Shown one piece after another: positions 21,452 through 30,385 of a DNA stretch of 64,000 nucleotides; positions within the stretch are counted from its first letter, which is position 1; each line of letters starts with the position of its first letter. The stretch spans positions 632,403-696,402 of the forward strand of contig NZ_JIAU01000005.1 in NCBI RefSeq assembly GCF_000620665.1, read 5' to 3'. Source of the DNA: Sphingomonas sp. URHD0057 (lineage in GTDB: Bacteria; Pseudomonadota; Alphaproteobacteria; Sphingomonadales; Sphingomonadaceae). The translations under genes were made by a program, and so were the position numbers. The notes beneath the pieces were generated by a model. The model saw only the letters and a program-made list of their open reading frames with translations, was not told where the DNA came from and made no database searches.

Positions 21452-23428
21452 ATGCTTCGCCGGTTTTTGGTTCTAATCGCCTTGCTGCTGTTGCCTGCGG
21501 CGGCGCAGTCGCGCGGGATCGAGCCCGAGCTCGTTGCCGAAGGCTCGGCGCCGGCCGGCGGCGAAGTCGACCTCGCGATCCACATGCGCACCAATCCGGG
21601 CTGGCATGGCTATTGGCTCAATCCCGGCGAGGCGGGTTTGCCGATGGAGGTCACGTGGCACCTTCCGCCTGGTGTCACGGCGGGACCGCTGCGCTACCCG
21701 GTCCCGTCACGCCTGACCGTCGCCGACCTCATGAACTACGTTTACGAACGCGATTATGCGGTGCTCGTGCGGCTCAGGGTGCCGGCGAACGCCCGTGGCA
21801 CCGTGCCGATCCGCGCCGAGGCGCATTGGCTGGCCTGCACCGACCGGATCTGCGTGCCCGAGGACGGCGAGCTCGCGCTCGACCTTCCGATTGGGACCGG
21901 CGCGGCCAACCGCGCGCAGTTCGACGAATGGCGCAAAGCCTTGCCGCGGCCGCTGGCGACCGTCGGGCATTTTGCGGTGGCGGGGGACAAGCTGCGGGTT
22001 GCGATCCCGCTCCCGGCCAGCGTGACGGTCGACCGGCCCTATCTGTTCCCGGAAGCCGACGGGATTGTCGATTATGAGGCGAAGCAAGCCTTCAGCCGCA
22101 GCGGCGATCTGCTGATCGCGGAGCTGGCCAGGAAGGACGCGGCGCTCAAGGACTTCGCCGGCGTGGTGGCGATCGGAGGCGGGCGCGGGCTTGAGTTTCA
22201 CGCCGTTCCGGGCGCGGTTCCGGCCAGCGGCTCGCCGGTCGGGCAATTGGGCTGGAGCGCGATGTGGTGGGCGCTTCTCGGCGCCATCGCCGGCGGGATC
22301 CTTCTGAACCTGATGCCGTGCGTGTTCCCGATCCTCGCGTTGAAGGCGCTGCACCTCTCGCGCGCCGGCGCCAGCGCTTCGGAAGCGCGGCGCGATGCGC
22401 TCGCTTACACGGCCGGCGCCGTGGTCGGGACAGGCGGGCTCGGCGCGGTGCTGCTCGCGATCCGCGCCGCCGGTGCCGAGGCCGGCTGGGCATTCCAGCT
22501 GCAGGACCCGCGGACCATCGTGCTGCTGCTGCTGCTGGCGGTCGCGATCACCGCGAATTTGCTCGGTCTGTTCGAGCTGCCGGTGCTCGGCGGACGAGCG
22601 CGGCCGGCGGGCGGTTTCGCCACGGGCGCGCTCGCGGCGTTCGTCGCCACCCCTTGCGCCAGTCCGTTCCTGGGCGCGGCGCTCGGGACCGCGCTATTAC
22701 TGCCGGTGGCTGGGTCGGTCCTGGTCTTCGCCGCGCTCGGCTTCGGCCTCGCGATCCCGTTCCTGATCGTCGCCTTCGTTCCCGCGCTGCGCGCGCGCCT
22801 GCCGAAACCGGGCGCATGGATGAAGCGGTTGCAGCGCTTCCTTGCCATTCCGATGGCGGCGAGCGCGGTCGCGGCGCTGTGGCTCCTCGATCGGCAGGGC
22901 GGGACCAACGCGCTGCTACTGGGATTGGCGGGAACGCTGGGTCTGTGTCTGCTGCTATTCGGCGTCGGCCAGCGGCAGCGCGACGGCGCAAGCGTGTTTT
23001 GGGCGGTGCCGGCCGCGCTGGCCCTTGCCGGCCTGCTTTTCGCGGTGACACCGCAGCGGCATTCCTCGGCAGTTCGCGGTGAGTCCGGCGCGGAAACCTG
23101 GAGCGAGGCACGGGTTGCGAGCAATCTACAGCAAGGCCATCCCGTCTTCGTCTATTTCACCGCCGATTGGTGCTTGACGTGCAAGGTGAATGAAGTGGGG
23201 GCAATCGACCGCGCCGAGGTCCGCGAGGCGTTCAAGAACGGCGGCGTGACGGTGCTTGCTGGCGACTGGACCGACGGCGACCCCGCGATCACGCGCTTCC
23301 TCGAAAGCCGCGGCCGCGCGGGGGTGCCTTATTACCTTTGGTTTGCGCCCGGGAAGCAGCCGGAGGAGCTGCCGCAGGTGCTCACCCCGTCGATGCTCAT
23401 TTCCCGCGCTCAGTCGCCGAAGCGCTAG
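21452..23428 (+). CDS. dsbD: DsbD-family thiol:disulfide interchange protein (ScsB-like)
   Basis: It has 658 residues. The signal peptide is 1-20. The N-terminal periplasmic domain (about 25-260) carries a cysteine pair, C129 and C134 (ACTDRICVP). Eight or so membrane helices (about 270-535) carry the electron-relay cysteines C290 (NLMPCVFP) and C402 (ATPCASPF). A thioredoxin-like C-terminal domain carries C574-L-T-C577 (ADWCLTC). It moves electrons from cytoplasmic thioredoxin to periplasmic disulfides. ATG 21452 was chosen because the signal peptide begins there. It overlaps the convergent amidohydrolase by 32 bases. The likely clients include the c-type cytochrome divergent from it. Confidence 0.9.
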   Translation: MLRRFLVLIALLLLPAAAQSRGIEPELVAEGSAPAGGEVDLAIHMRTNPGWHGYWLNPGEAGLPMEVTWHLPPGVTAGPLRYPVPSRLTVADLMNYVYERDYAVLVRLRVPANARGTVPIRAEAHWLACTDRICVPEDGELALDLPIGTGAANRAQFDEWRKALPRPLATVGHFAVAGDKLRVAIPLPASVTVDRPYLFPEADGIVDYEAKQAFSRSGDLLIAELARKDAALKDFAGVVAIGGGRGLEFHAVPGAVPASGSPVGQLGWSAMWWALLGAIAGGILLNLMPCVFPILALKALHLSRAGASASEARRDALAYTAGAVVGTGGLGAVLLAIRAAGAEAGWAFQLQDPRTIVLLLLLAVAITANLLGLFELPVLGGRARPAGGFATGALAAFVATPCASPFLGAALGTALLLPVAGSVLVFAALGFGLAIPFLIVAFVPALRARLPKPGAWMKRLQRFLAIPMAASAVAALWLLDRQGGTNALLLGLAGTLGLCLLLFGVGQRQRDGASVFWAVPAALALAGLLFAVTPQRHSSAVRGESGAETWSEARVASNLQQGHPVFVYFTADWCLTCKVNEVGAIDRAEVREAFKNGGVTVLAGDWTDGDPAITRFLESRGRAGVPYYLWFAPGKQPEELPQVLTPSMLISRAQSPKR

Positions 23429-25046
23429 GCGCGCGTTCCCATACCTTCTTGCCGCCGACCCAGGTCTCGAGCACCTGCGTCTGCGCGAGGCTCTGCGCGT
23501 CGACCTTGGTCGGGTCGCGGTCGACGATGATGAAGTCGGCCCATTTGCCGGGCTCGAGCGCACCGATCTTGTCCTCGGCGAACCCGGCATAGGCGGCGCC
23601 CCGGGTGAATGCGTCGAGCGCCTGTGCGAGACTCAGCCGCTCGCTGGGAATCCATCCGCCAGGCGGCTGGCCGTTCACGTCCTGCCGGCTGATTCCCGCG
23701 GCGAGGCCGGGGAAGGGGTTGGGCGATTCGACCGGGAAGTCCGATCCGAACGCGAGGCGCGCGCCGCTCGTCAACACCGTCTGCCACGCGTACGCGCCCG
23801 CCAGCCGGTTCGGCCCGAGCCGCGCTTCCGCCATCAGCCGGTCGCTGGTCTGGTGCGTCGGCTGCATCGAGGCGATGATCCCGGCCGGCGCGAGGCGCGG
23901 AATGTCGACGGGATCGGCGATCTGGAAATGCTCGATCCGCCAGCGCCGGTCGCGGCCGTATTTGTGCGACAACTGCTCGTACACGCCGATGATCTGCGCG
24001 TTGGCGGCATCGCCGATCGCGTGCGTTGCCACCTGGAACCCGCCTGCCGCCGCGGTGTCGGCGAGCGTCAGCATCTCGGCGTCCGAATGGAACTGAAGTC
24101 CCCGGCTGTCGGGCTTGTCGGCATAAGGCTGCTTGAGCCACGCGCCGCGCGAGCCGAGCGCCCCGTCGGCGAACAGCTTGATCCCCACCGCGCGGAGCTG
24201 GTCGCCGTACAGCCAGCCGGTCGGCTTCGGCACCGCCGCCATCGATTCGGTGCCGGACAAATAGCTCATCAGGCGAACGTAGAGCCGGCCGGTTTCGCCG
24301 GCGCGGCGGAAGCTGCTCCAGTCGTCGACCGAGGTGCTCATCGCCCCGACACCGGTGACTCCGAAGCCGAGCAGGATCTGCTGCGATTTCTCGAGTGCCT
24401 GGTCCTGTTGCTGTTGCGTCGGCCTCGGCACCGCTTTGTTGACCAGCGCCATCGCCGCATCGACGAAGACGCCGTCGTGGATTTCACCTCCGGGCGGCGG
24501 TTGCGTCGCCGCGGTGACTCCGGCGGCCTTGAGCGCGGCGCGGTTGGCAACCACCGCATGGCCGTCGACCCGCTCCAGCACGACCGGCCGGTCGCTGACC
24601 GCGGCGTCGAGGTCGGCGGAGGTGGGAAAGCGTTTTTCGGACCATAGCTCCTGGTTCCAGCCGAAGCCGACGATCCAGGCGTCGTTGGGATGCGCGGCTG
24701 CATAATCGCGCAGCCGTTGCTGCAGCTCGGCGATCGACCGCGTGCCGGTGACGTCGATCCGCAATGCGGCGAAGCCGAGGTCCATCACATGGCCGTGCGC
24801 GTCGATCAGCCCGGGCAGCACGGTACGACCCTCGCCGTTGATCATCCGGTCGAACTTGCTCATCCGGGGCGTGGGATTGGTCATCACCTGTGTCACCCGG
24901 CCGTCGTCGCCGATCATGAAGCTGCCGAAATGCTGCAGCTTGCCGTCGGGGCCAATTTGAATGCCGTTGATGTTTTCGACGATGGTGACGGCGTTGGCCG
25001 CCGATGCGAGAAGCAGGGCGCAAAGCGCTAAAGCGGTCCGGGTCAT
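23397..25046 (-). CDS. Secreted amidohydrolase, YtcJ-like
   Basis: It has 549 residues from ATG 25046, which gives signal peptide MTRTALALCALLLASAANA. Metal-dependent hydrolase of the amidohydrolase superfamily. Seen: LPGLIDAHGHVMDLG with the first HxH metal ligands, a later ATHAIGDAAN histidine, RIEHFQI, and the closing LTSGARLAFGSDFPVE with the metal-binding Asp. The order and length match the YtcJ/Amidohydro_3 group, whose substrates are mostly unknown. The frame stays open for 1.3 kb upstream of 25046, but that is antisense to the threonine ammonia-lyase gene and is not coding. Acts in the periplasm by signal peptide. Confidence 0.87.
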   Translation of the reverse strand: MTRTALALCALLLASAANAVTIVENINGIQIGPDGKLQHFGSFMIGDDGRVTQVMTNPTPRMSKFDRMINGEGRTVLPGLIDAHGHVMDLGFAALRIDVTGTRSIAELQQRLRDYAAAHPNDAWIVGFGWNQELWSEKRFPTSADLDAAVSDRPVVLERVDGHAVVANRAALKAAGVTAATQPPPGGEIHDGVFVDAAMALVNKAVPRPTQQQQDQALEKSQQILLGFGVTGVGAMSTSVDDWSSFRRAGETGRLYVRLMSYLSGTESMAAVPKPTGWLYGDQLRAVGIKLFADGALGSRGAWLKQPYADKPDSRGLQFHSDAEMLTLADTAAAGGFQVATHAIGDAANAQIIGVYEQLSHKYGRDRRWRIEHFQIADPVDIPRLAPAGIIASMQPTHQTSDRLMAEARLGPNRLAGAYAWQTVLTSGARLAFGSDFPVESPNPFPGLAAGISRQDVNGQPPGGWIPSERLSLAQALDAFTRGAAYAGFAEDKIGALEPGKWADFIIVDRDPTKVDAQSLAQTQVLETWVGGKKVWERAPSASATERGK

Positions 25047-25100
25047 TACGGGCGCATAGCATTGTTCGCGCGCCGATGAAGAGCTAGGCCTCGCCGCGCC

Positions 25101-26333
25101 ATGCTCCAGACGACCCCGATGCAGCCGCCCACCATCGACGACATTCGCGCAGCCGCCCAGCGCATCGACGGCGCGGTGATCAAGACCCCGATGTTGGTCA
25201 GCACGACCCTGTCCGAGATCCTCGGCGCGGAGGTCTGGCTGAAGTTCGAGAACCTCCAGTTCACCGCCGCCTACAAGGAACGCGGCGCGCTCAACAAACT
25301 GCTGCAATTGCCGCCGGAAGATCGCGCGCGCGGAGTGATTGCGGCGTCCGCCGGCAACCACGCCCAGGCAGTCGCCTATCACGCCAAACGGCTCGGCATT
25401 CCGGCCGTGATCGTCATGCCTGAGTCGACTCCGACGGTGAAGGTCACCCAGACCGCCGGGCACGGCGCGCAGGTCGTTCTTTACGGCAAGATCGTCGACG
25501 ATGCCTTTTCCAAGGCGCGCGAGCTCGCGCTCGAGAATGGCTATGTGTTCGTCCACGCGTTCGACGATCCGCAGATCATCGCCGGAGCCGGAACCGTCGG
25601 TCTTGAGATGCTCGACGCGGCGCCGGATCTGGATATCATCACGATCCCCATCGGCGGCGGCGGGCTGATGTCCGGCGTGGCGATCGCCGCGCGCGCGCTG
25701 AAGCCCGACATCGAGCTGATCGGCGTCGAAGCGGAGCTCTATCCGTCGATGAAATGCGCGATCGAAGGCTGCCATCTGCCGCTTGGCGGGGACACGCTTG
25801 CGGAAGGCATTGCCGTGAAGCAGCCGGGCGAGCTCACCTCGCGCATCCTGAAAGATCTCGCCGACGATGTCGTCCTCGTTTCCGAGCGGGACCTCGAGCG
25901 CGCGGTGTCCATGCTGGTCGGAATTGAAAAGACGGTGGTCGAGGGCGCGGGCGCGGCGGGCCTCGCCGCGATGCTGGCGCAGCCCGGGCGCTTCAAGGGC
26001 AAGAAGGTCGCGACGATGCTGTGCGGCGGCAACATCGACACGCATTTGCTGGCCAATGTGCTGGTCCGCGACCTCGTCCGGCAAGGCCGCATCGCCCGGC
26101 TCCATGTCGCGGCTCACGATCAGCCCGGAGCGCTCGCGGCGATCACGGCCAAGGTCTTCGAAGCCGGGGTCAACGTGATCGAAATCAACCACAGCCGGAT
26201 CTTCACCCGGCTTCCCGCCAAGGACACCATGATCGAGGTCGAGTGCGAGGCCCGCGACCCGCAGGCGATCGACGATGTGGTGACGCGACTCGAAGCGGCG
26301 GGCTTCCGCGTCGAGCGCGCTTCGCTCGACTGA
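25101..26333 (+). CDS. ilvA: Threonine ammonia-lyase (PLP-dependent, with ACT domain)
   Basis: Deaminates threonine to 2-oxobutyrate, the first step to isoleucine. It has 410 residues. PLP lysine K59 in FTAAYKERGA, SAGNHAQAVA for the carboxylate site, and the Gly-rich phosphate loop IPIGGGGLMSG. The last 80 residues are one ACT domain (LHVAAHDQPGALAAITAKVF). This makes it the single-ACT, shorter form common in alphaproteobacteria, not the two-ACT E. coli IlvA. Whether it is biosynthetic or degradative cannot be told from sequence. It stands alone, divergent from the amidohydrolase, with 54 bases between. Confidence 0.92.
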   Translation: MLQTTPMQPPTIDDIRAAAQRIDGAVIKTPMLVSTTLSEILGAEVWLKFENLQFTAAYKERGALNKLLQLPPEDRARGVIAASAGNHAQAVAYHAKRLGIPAVIVMPESTPTVKVTQTAGHGAQVVLYGKIVDDAFSKARELALENGYVFVHAFDDPQIIAGAGTVGLEMLDAAPDLDIITIPIGGGGLMSGVAIAARALKPDIELIGVEAELYPSMKCAIEGCHLPLGGDTLAEGIAVKQPGELTSRILKDLADDVVLVSERDLERAVSMLVGIEKTVVEGAGAAGLAAMLAQPGRFKGKKVATMLCGGNIDTHLLANVLVRDLVRQGRIARLHVAAHDQPGALAAITAKVFEAGVNVIEINHSRIFTRLPAKDTMIEVECEARDPQAIDDVVTRLEAAGFRVERASLD

Positions 26334-26472
26334 GTCTTCGCCCAAACGGGGACATTTGGCCGTCTCTTACCGGGACATCGGTAAAATTCCGGCCGCTTCC
26401 CTGCACCTCAACCCTTTTCTTCGGCGTTTACCAGCCGCATAAAGAGCTTCCTAACCATGGGAGAGGGTCCGG

Positions 26473-27285
26473 GTGAGCGCACCATTCCGCTTCCCGAAAT
26501 TCTTCGTGACGAACCCGAGCCCGTGCCCGTATCTGCCGGGCAAGGTCGAGCGGAAGGTCTTCACCGAGCTTTCGGGACGCCATTCGAGCGAGCTCAACGA
26601 GGCGCTGGGCCGGATCGGCTTCCGCCGCAGCCAGTCCGTCGCCTATCGCCCCAGCTGCATCGATTGCTCGGCGTGCGTGTCGGTGCGGGTGCTCGCCGCC
26701 GAGTTCGAGCCGACCGGGAGCCAGCGCAAGCTGATGCGCCGCCACGCCGACTTGGAGGTCAGCGCGTGCAAGCCGTGGACCACCGACGAGCAATATGCGC
26801 TGCTTCGCCGCTATCTCGCCGAGCGCCATCCGGGCGGCGGCATGGCGGAAATGGACGAGAGCGACTTTGCCGACATGGTCGAGCAGACGCCGGTCCGCAC
26901 CTACGTCATCGAATATCGCGAGCCGGGCGTCGACGGGCGGCCCGGCAAGCTGGTCGGCGCATGCCTCAGCGACCAGCAGAGCGACGGGCTCAGCATGATC
27001 TACAGCTTCTTCGATGTCGGCCCCAAGGCGCGCAAGGGCCTCGGCACCTACATCATCCTCGACCACATCATCCGCGCCGCGCGCGCCGGCCTGCCTTATG
27101 TCTACCTAGGCTATTGGGTCGAAGGCTCCCCGCGGATGGATTACAAGACCAGCTTCCATCCGCTCGAGCGCCTCGGCCGCGACGGCTGGCGGCGGACGGA
27201 TATCGCCGAAACGGACCAGCCGCTCGCATCGCCCCTCAACCTCCCCACCCGCGGCGACCGCGGCCGCCTGGTGATCGACGCCTAA
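26473..27285 (+). CDS. bpt: Aspartate/glutamate leucyltransferase or arginyltransferase (N-degron pathway)
   Basis: It has 270 residues. Adds a destabilising amino acid to N-terminal acidic residues so that ClpS/ClpAP can degrade the protein. Seen: [16 protein letters not shown] and the cysteine-rich [16 protein letters not shown] near the N-terminus, and the C-terminal transferase domain ([38 protein letters not shown]). The start is GTG at 26473 behind GAGAGGGTCCGG. It ends directly on a strong two-way terminator. The name bpt follows common bacterial usage; the donor (leucine or arginine) cannot be decided here. Confidence 0.93.
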   Translation: MSAPFRFPKFFVTNPSPCPYLPGKVERKVFTELSGRHSSELNEALGRIGFRRSQSVAYRPSCIDCSACVSVRVLAAEFEPTGSQRKLMRRHADLEVSACKPWTTDEQYALLRRYLAERHPGGGMAEMDESDFADMVEQTPVRTYVIEYREPGVDGRPGKLVGACLSDQQSDGLSMIYSFFDVGPKARKGLGTYIILDHIIRAARAGLPYVYLGYWVEGSPRMDYKTSFHPLERLGRDGWRRTDIAETDQPLASPLNLPTRGDRGRLVIDA

Positions 27286-27318
27286 AAAAAAGGCGGGGCG
27301 CCGAAGCGTCCCGCCTTT
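27284..27318. terminator. Bidirectional terminator between bpt and ctrA
   Basis: Thirteen-bp stem with one G-T pair, AAAGGCGGGGCGC (27289-27301) / GCGTCCCGCCTTT (27306-27318), loop CGAA. It has an A-run on the left and a CCCTTTTCC tract on the right. It serves the two convergent genes bpt and ctrA. Confidence 0.88.
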
Positions 27319-27341
27319 CCCTTTTCCCCCGCTGAAATTCG

Positions 27342-28055
27342 TTAAGCGACGGCGGCCTGCGGCTCCGGCTCGCTGACCTCTTCCGGATCGCGCAGCACGT
27401 AGCCGCGGCCCCAGACGGTCTCGATGTAATTGGCGCCGCCGCAAGCCAGGCTCAGCTTTTTGCGCAGCTTGCAGATGAAGACGTCGATGATCTTCAATTC
27501 TGGCTCGTCCATGCCGCCATAGAGATGGTTCAAGAACATCTCCTTGGTCAGGGTTGTGCCCTTGCGGAGCGACAGCAGCTCCAGCATCGCATATTCCTTG
27601 CCGGTCAGATGCACGCGGGCGCTGTCGACCTCGACCGTCTTGGCGTCGAGGTTCACGGCCAGCTTGCCGGTCCGGATGACCGATTGCGAATGGCCCTTCG
27701 AGCGGCGGACGATGGCGTGGATGCGCGCGACCAGCTCGTCGCGGTGGAACGGCTTGGTCACGTAATCGTCGGCGCCGAAGCCCAGCGCGCGGACCTTCGA
27801 ATCCATCTCGCCGATGCCGGACAGGATCAGAACCGGGGTTCCGACTTTGGCCGTGCGCAGCTTTTTGAGCACGTCATAGCCGTGCATGTCGGGCAGGTTC
27901 AGGTCGAGCAGGATGATGTCGTAATCGTAGAGCTTGCCGAGATCGAGGCCCTCTTCGCCCAGATCCGTCGTATAGACGTTGAAGCCTTCGCTACCCAGCA
28001 TCAGCTCGATGCTCTTCGCGGTCGTCGGCTCGTCTTCGATCAGCAGCACGCGCAT
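27342..28055 (-). CDS. ctrA: Cell-cycle response regulator CtrA
   Basis: OmpR-type response regulator that controls cell-cycle and motility genes in alphaproteobacteria and is phosphorylated through CckA-ChpT. It has 237 residues from the ATG giving [20 protein letters not shown], which is the CtrA N-terminus. The phospho-acceptor is D51 in [18 protein letters not shown]102 lies in [20 protein letters not shown]. The winged helix (about 125-230) holds [20 protein letters not shown] and [11 protein letters not shown], both highly characteristic. An in-frame ATG 15 bases upstream is not conserved. It is probably self-regulated by the sites upstream. Confidence 0.97.
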   Translation of the reverse strand: MRVLLIEDEPTTAKSIELMLGSEGFNVYTTDLGEEGLDLGKLYDYDIILLDLNLPDMHGYDVLKKLRTAKVGTPVLILSGIGEMDSKVRALGFGADDYVTKPFHRDELVARIHAIVRRSKGHSQSVIRTGKLAVNLDAKTVEVDSARVHLTGKEYAMLELLSLRKGTTLTKEMFLNHLYGGMDEPELKIIDVFICKLRKKLSLACGGANYIETVWGRGYVLRDPEEVSEPEPQAAVA

Positions 28056-28095
28056 TGCTGGTTCCCCCATTCGCGGCCGAAAGCGTTACCCGCCC

Positions 28096-28160
28096 TTAAC
28101 GGCCTTGAAGCCCTCATTAACCATTCGAGGTCTGAAGGGAAAAGGTTAATATTGTGTAAC
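28096..28160 (-). promoter_or_regulatory. Candidate CtrA boxes upstream of ctrA
   Basis: Three TTAA-containing sites lie 40-105 bases upstream of the ctrA start: TTAAC at 28096-28100, TTAACCAT at 28117-28124 (the known CtrA half-site), and TTAATATTGTGTAAC at 28146-28160, which is one base short of the full TTAA-N7-TTAA spacing. This suggests autoregulation, as in Caulobacter. Confidence 0.4.
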
Positions 28161-28279
28161 GCGCTGATTTCCTTGGCCGGTTGCAATCGAGTCACAAAAG
28201 CATCCACAGCGGTGCACCCGTCAGGGCGCCGGAGTCGCGACGTTTGCGCTCCCGTGCGCGCTCGTTCATTCGGCTTGAA

Positions 28280-28930
28280 ATGCTACTCGCGGACCGCATC
28301 CTCTACATCGACGCCGAGGCGATCGTGCTCGACAAGCCGGCCGGCCTGCCGGTCGACCCGCCGCGGCGGGGTGGCGATTCGATCGCGTCCAGATTGGAGG
28401 AGCTTCGCTGCGGTTTCGTGCGAGCTCCGACGCCGATGCACCGGCTCGACACCGACACCAGCGGCTGCCTCCTGTTCGCCCGCACCGCCAAGGCGCGCGC
28501 TCGCTTCCAACAGGCGTTCGAGACGCGGGCGGTCGAAAAATACTATATCGCCGTCGTGGGGATGGAGCTTGCCGACGACCAGGGCCTGATCGACGCGCCT
28601 CTCGCCAAGGTCTCGAGCGCCGAGGCCGGGTGGCGCATGGTGCACGATCCTCAAGGGCTCGAGGCGGCGACGCGGTGGAAACGGCTGGCCGTTCGCGACG
28701 GCGCGACGCTGGTGCAATTCCAGCCGCTGACCGGCCGCACGCACCAGATCCGCGTGCACGCCCGCGAGGCGTTTGGGCGCGGCATTATCGGCGACCGGGT
28801 TTACGGCATCCCTGGCGGTCCGATGATGCTCCATGCCTCGCGGCTGGTAGTGCCGCGCGGCGGCAAGCCCGCGATCGACGTGAGCGCGCCGCTTCCGGAT
28901 TACTTCGGCGAATGGCGCGATGCGGCCTGA
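28280..28930 (+). CDS. RluA-family RNA pseudouridine synthase
   Basis: It has 216 residues. Isomerises uridines in rRNA or tRNA. The catalytic aspartate is D57 in the family motif HRLDTDTSG. YIDAEAIVLDKPAGLPVDP forms the first strands, and LTGRTHQIRVHAREAFGRGIIGD is the second RluA motif. I chose ATG 28280 because it fits the short RluA-type N-terminus without an S4 domain; the frame is open to 28181 but unconserved. The length matches RluA itself (about 219) better than RluC/RluD. It overlaps arfB by 11 bases, so these genes form an RNA/translation mini-operon. Confidence 0.9.
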   Translation: MLLADRILYIDAEAIVLDKPAGLPVDPPRRGGDSIASRLEELRCGFVRAPTPMHRLDTDTSGCLLFARTAKARARFQQAFETRAVEKYYIAVVGMELADDQGLIDAPLAKVSSAEAGWRMVHDPQGLEAATRWKRLAVRDGATLVQFQPLTGRTHQIRVHAREAFGRGIIGDRVYGIPGGPMMLHASRLVVPRGGKPAIDVSAPLPDYFGEWRDAA

Positions 28931-29330
28931 GGACGTCATCCTGCCAGACGACGCGCTGAGCGAAAGCTTCCTCGCCGCGACCGGCCCGGGCGGACAGAAT
29001 GTCAACAAGGTCGCGACCGCGGTGCAGCTGCGCGCCGACGTCTTTCGACTTGGCCTGCACCCGGACGTCTATCAGCGCTTGAAGACGATCGCTGGGAGCC
29101 GGATGACGGGCGCGGGTGAGCTGTTGATCACCGCGCGGCGCTTCCGCACGCAGGAGGCAAACCGCACCGATGCGCGCCGCAGGCTGGCGGAAATGATCGC
29201 TGCCGCCCATATCGCGCCGCGCAAGCGCAAGGCGACGCGGCCGAGCCGCGCGGCCAAGGCCGAGCGGGTCGATAAGAAGAAGCAGCGAAGCGCGGTCAAG
29301 CGCACGCGCGGAAAGGTGGATTTCGACTGA
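28920..29330 (+). CDS. arfB: Alternative ribosome-rescue factor ArfB (YaeJ)
   Basis: Peptidyl-tRNA hydrolase that frees ribosomes stalled at mRNA ends. It has 136 residues. The catalytic GGQ motif lies in ATGPGGQNVNKVATAVQL at about residues 21-38. A Lys/Arg-rich C-terminal tail (KRKATRPSRAAKAERVDKKK) is what ArfB inserts into the empty mRNA channel. Shares its first 11 bases with the pseudouridine synthase gene and its stop with the next start (TGATG). Confidence 0.94.
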   Translation: MRPEDVILPDDALSESFLAATGPGGQNVNKVATAVQLRADVFRLGLHPDVYQRLKTIAGSRMTGAGELLITARRFRTQEANRTDARRRLAEMIAAAHIAPRKRKATRPSRAAKAERVDKKKQRSAVKRTRGKVDFD

Positions 29331-29812
29331 TGTACGACTTCAGGATCGAAGCGGCCGACCGCGCCACCCTGTACTGCGACCTCGCCTCGGCGCTCGAAGG
29401 CCTGGTCGCGGGCGAGCCCGATGCGATCGCCAACATGGCCAATGCCGCGGCGCTGATCTGGGAGAGCCTGCCCGACCTCAACTGGGTCGGCTTTTATCGG
29501 AACATTGGCGGGGAGCTGGTCCTCGGCCCGTTCCAGGGACGGCCGGCATGCATCCGCATCCCGTTCGGCACCGGCGTCTGCGGCGTAGCAGCGGCGACGC
29601 GCCAGGTGCAGCGCATCGAAGACGTCCACGCCTTTCCCGGCCACATCGCCTGCGACAGCGCTTCGAACAGCGAACTCGTCGTCCCGATCATGGGAGCGGA
29701 CGGCGAGCTCATCGCCGTGCTCGACCTCGACAGCCCGAAGACCGCCCGGTTCACGCAGGAAGACGAGGCCGGCTGCGTCCGGTTGGCGGAGATTCTGGCG
29801 ACCGCGCTTTGA
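29330..29812 (+). CDS. msrC: Free methionine-(R)-sulfoxide reductase (GAF domain)
   Basis: It has 160 residues, one GAF domain. It reduces free methionine-R-sulfoxide. The three functional cysteines are C74 (RPACIRIP), C84 (TGVCGVA) and C108 (HIACDSAS). Their spacing of 10 and 24 residues is exactly that of C84, C94 and C118 of E. coli fRMsr, which supports enzyme activity over a sensory GAF role. ATG overlaps the arfB stop (TGATG), so it is the third gene of the operon. Confidence 0.93.
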   Translation: MYDFRIEAADRATLYCDLASALEGLVAGEPDAIANMANAAALIWESLPDLNWVGFYRNIGGELVLGPFQGRPACIRIPFGTGVCGVAAATRQVQRIEDVHAFPGHIACDSASNSELVVPIMGADGELIAVLDLDSPKTARFTQEDEAGCVRLAEILATAL

Positions 29813-29815
29813 GCG

Positions 29816-30385
29816 TTACGGCGATGTCGCGATGACCAGTCCCCCGTTCGCGAATTCATAGGGGCGGCAGAGCGGGACCGGGTCGAGCTCTATCTTCTTC
29901 AACTCCCGCTTGTCGTAGCTCAGGGTGGCCGAAGCGGACATCTTCGCGGCCTCGATCGCCGCCAGCCTGCCGCCGCGGATGATCAGCACCGCGCTATCCA
30001 CCTTCGCTTCGAACGTCAGCGTGAACGTAAGCGGCGGAAGCATGATGGGGTCGCAATGGATCGTGACAATCGGATGGAGCACGACGGGAAATTTGTGCTT
30101 CGCTAGCGGAAGCTCCTTCTCGGCGTCGGGCTTGCCCGCCGTTTGCCGCGCGAGTTCCTGAACTTCAATCGCGGTACCCCACCCTTTGCCAATCCATTCG
30201 ATCGGGTCGATCTTGCCGAGGCAGTCCTTGAGTCCGTTCAGAACTGTCTTCTGTGTAAGGCCCCAGTGAACCCTGGCGATACGCGACCCGCCTTCGGCGA
30301 GCTTGTCCTGGATCGCCTGCGCTTCCTTCTCCAGGGTTTCGCTGTCCGGTAGCTCCTCAAGTGTGACGCTGGCTGGGCTATCCAT
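29816..30385 (-). CDS. Conserved unknown cytosolic protein, coupled to the PASTA-like surface protein
   Basis: It has 189 residues from ATG 30385. I do not recognise it. No signal peptide or membrane segment is visible. The N-terminal third is helical and charged (SETLEKEAQAIQDKLAEGG). The middle holds WIGKGWGTAIEVQELARQ. The last 90 residues alternate as strands (FPVVLHPIVTIHCDP, LTFTLTFEAKVDSAVLIIRGG, SASATLSYDKRELKKI), suggesting a beta-sandwich. Its start overlaps the stop of the upstream gene by eight bases (ATGGATAG), so translation is coupled and the two proteins probably work together. The frame remains open 132 bases further upstream, but that part is inside the neighbouring gene. 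Confidence 0.68.
   Translation of the reverse strand: MDSPASVTLEELPDSETLEKEAQAIQDKLAEGGSRIARVHWGLTQKTVLNGLKDCLGKIDPIEWIGKGWGTAIEVQELARQTAGKPDAEKELPLAKHKFPVVLHPIVTIHCDPIMLPPLTFTLTFEAKVDSAVLIIRGGRLAAIEAAKMSASATLSYDKRELKKIELDPVPLCRPYEFANGGLVIATSP

Noticed and set aside
25047..26345. Upstream extension of the secreted amidohydrolase frame
   Set aside because: The extension is antisense to threonine ammonia-lyase; a signal peptide starts at 25046.
26349..26384. Repeated GGGACAT and the arms TTACCG/CGGTAA before bpt as an operator
   Set aside because: Six-base arms with a six-base gap are not rare enough, and no regulator gene is near.
28146..28160. Full CtrA box TTAA-N7-TTAA
   Set aside because: The second half is one base too near and reads GTAAC; listed only as a weak candidate within the ctrA upstream region.
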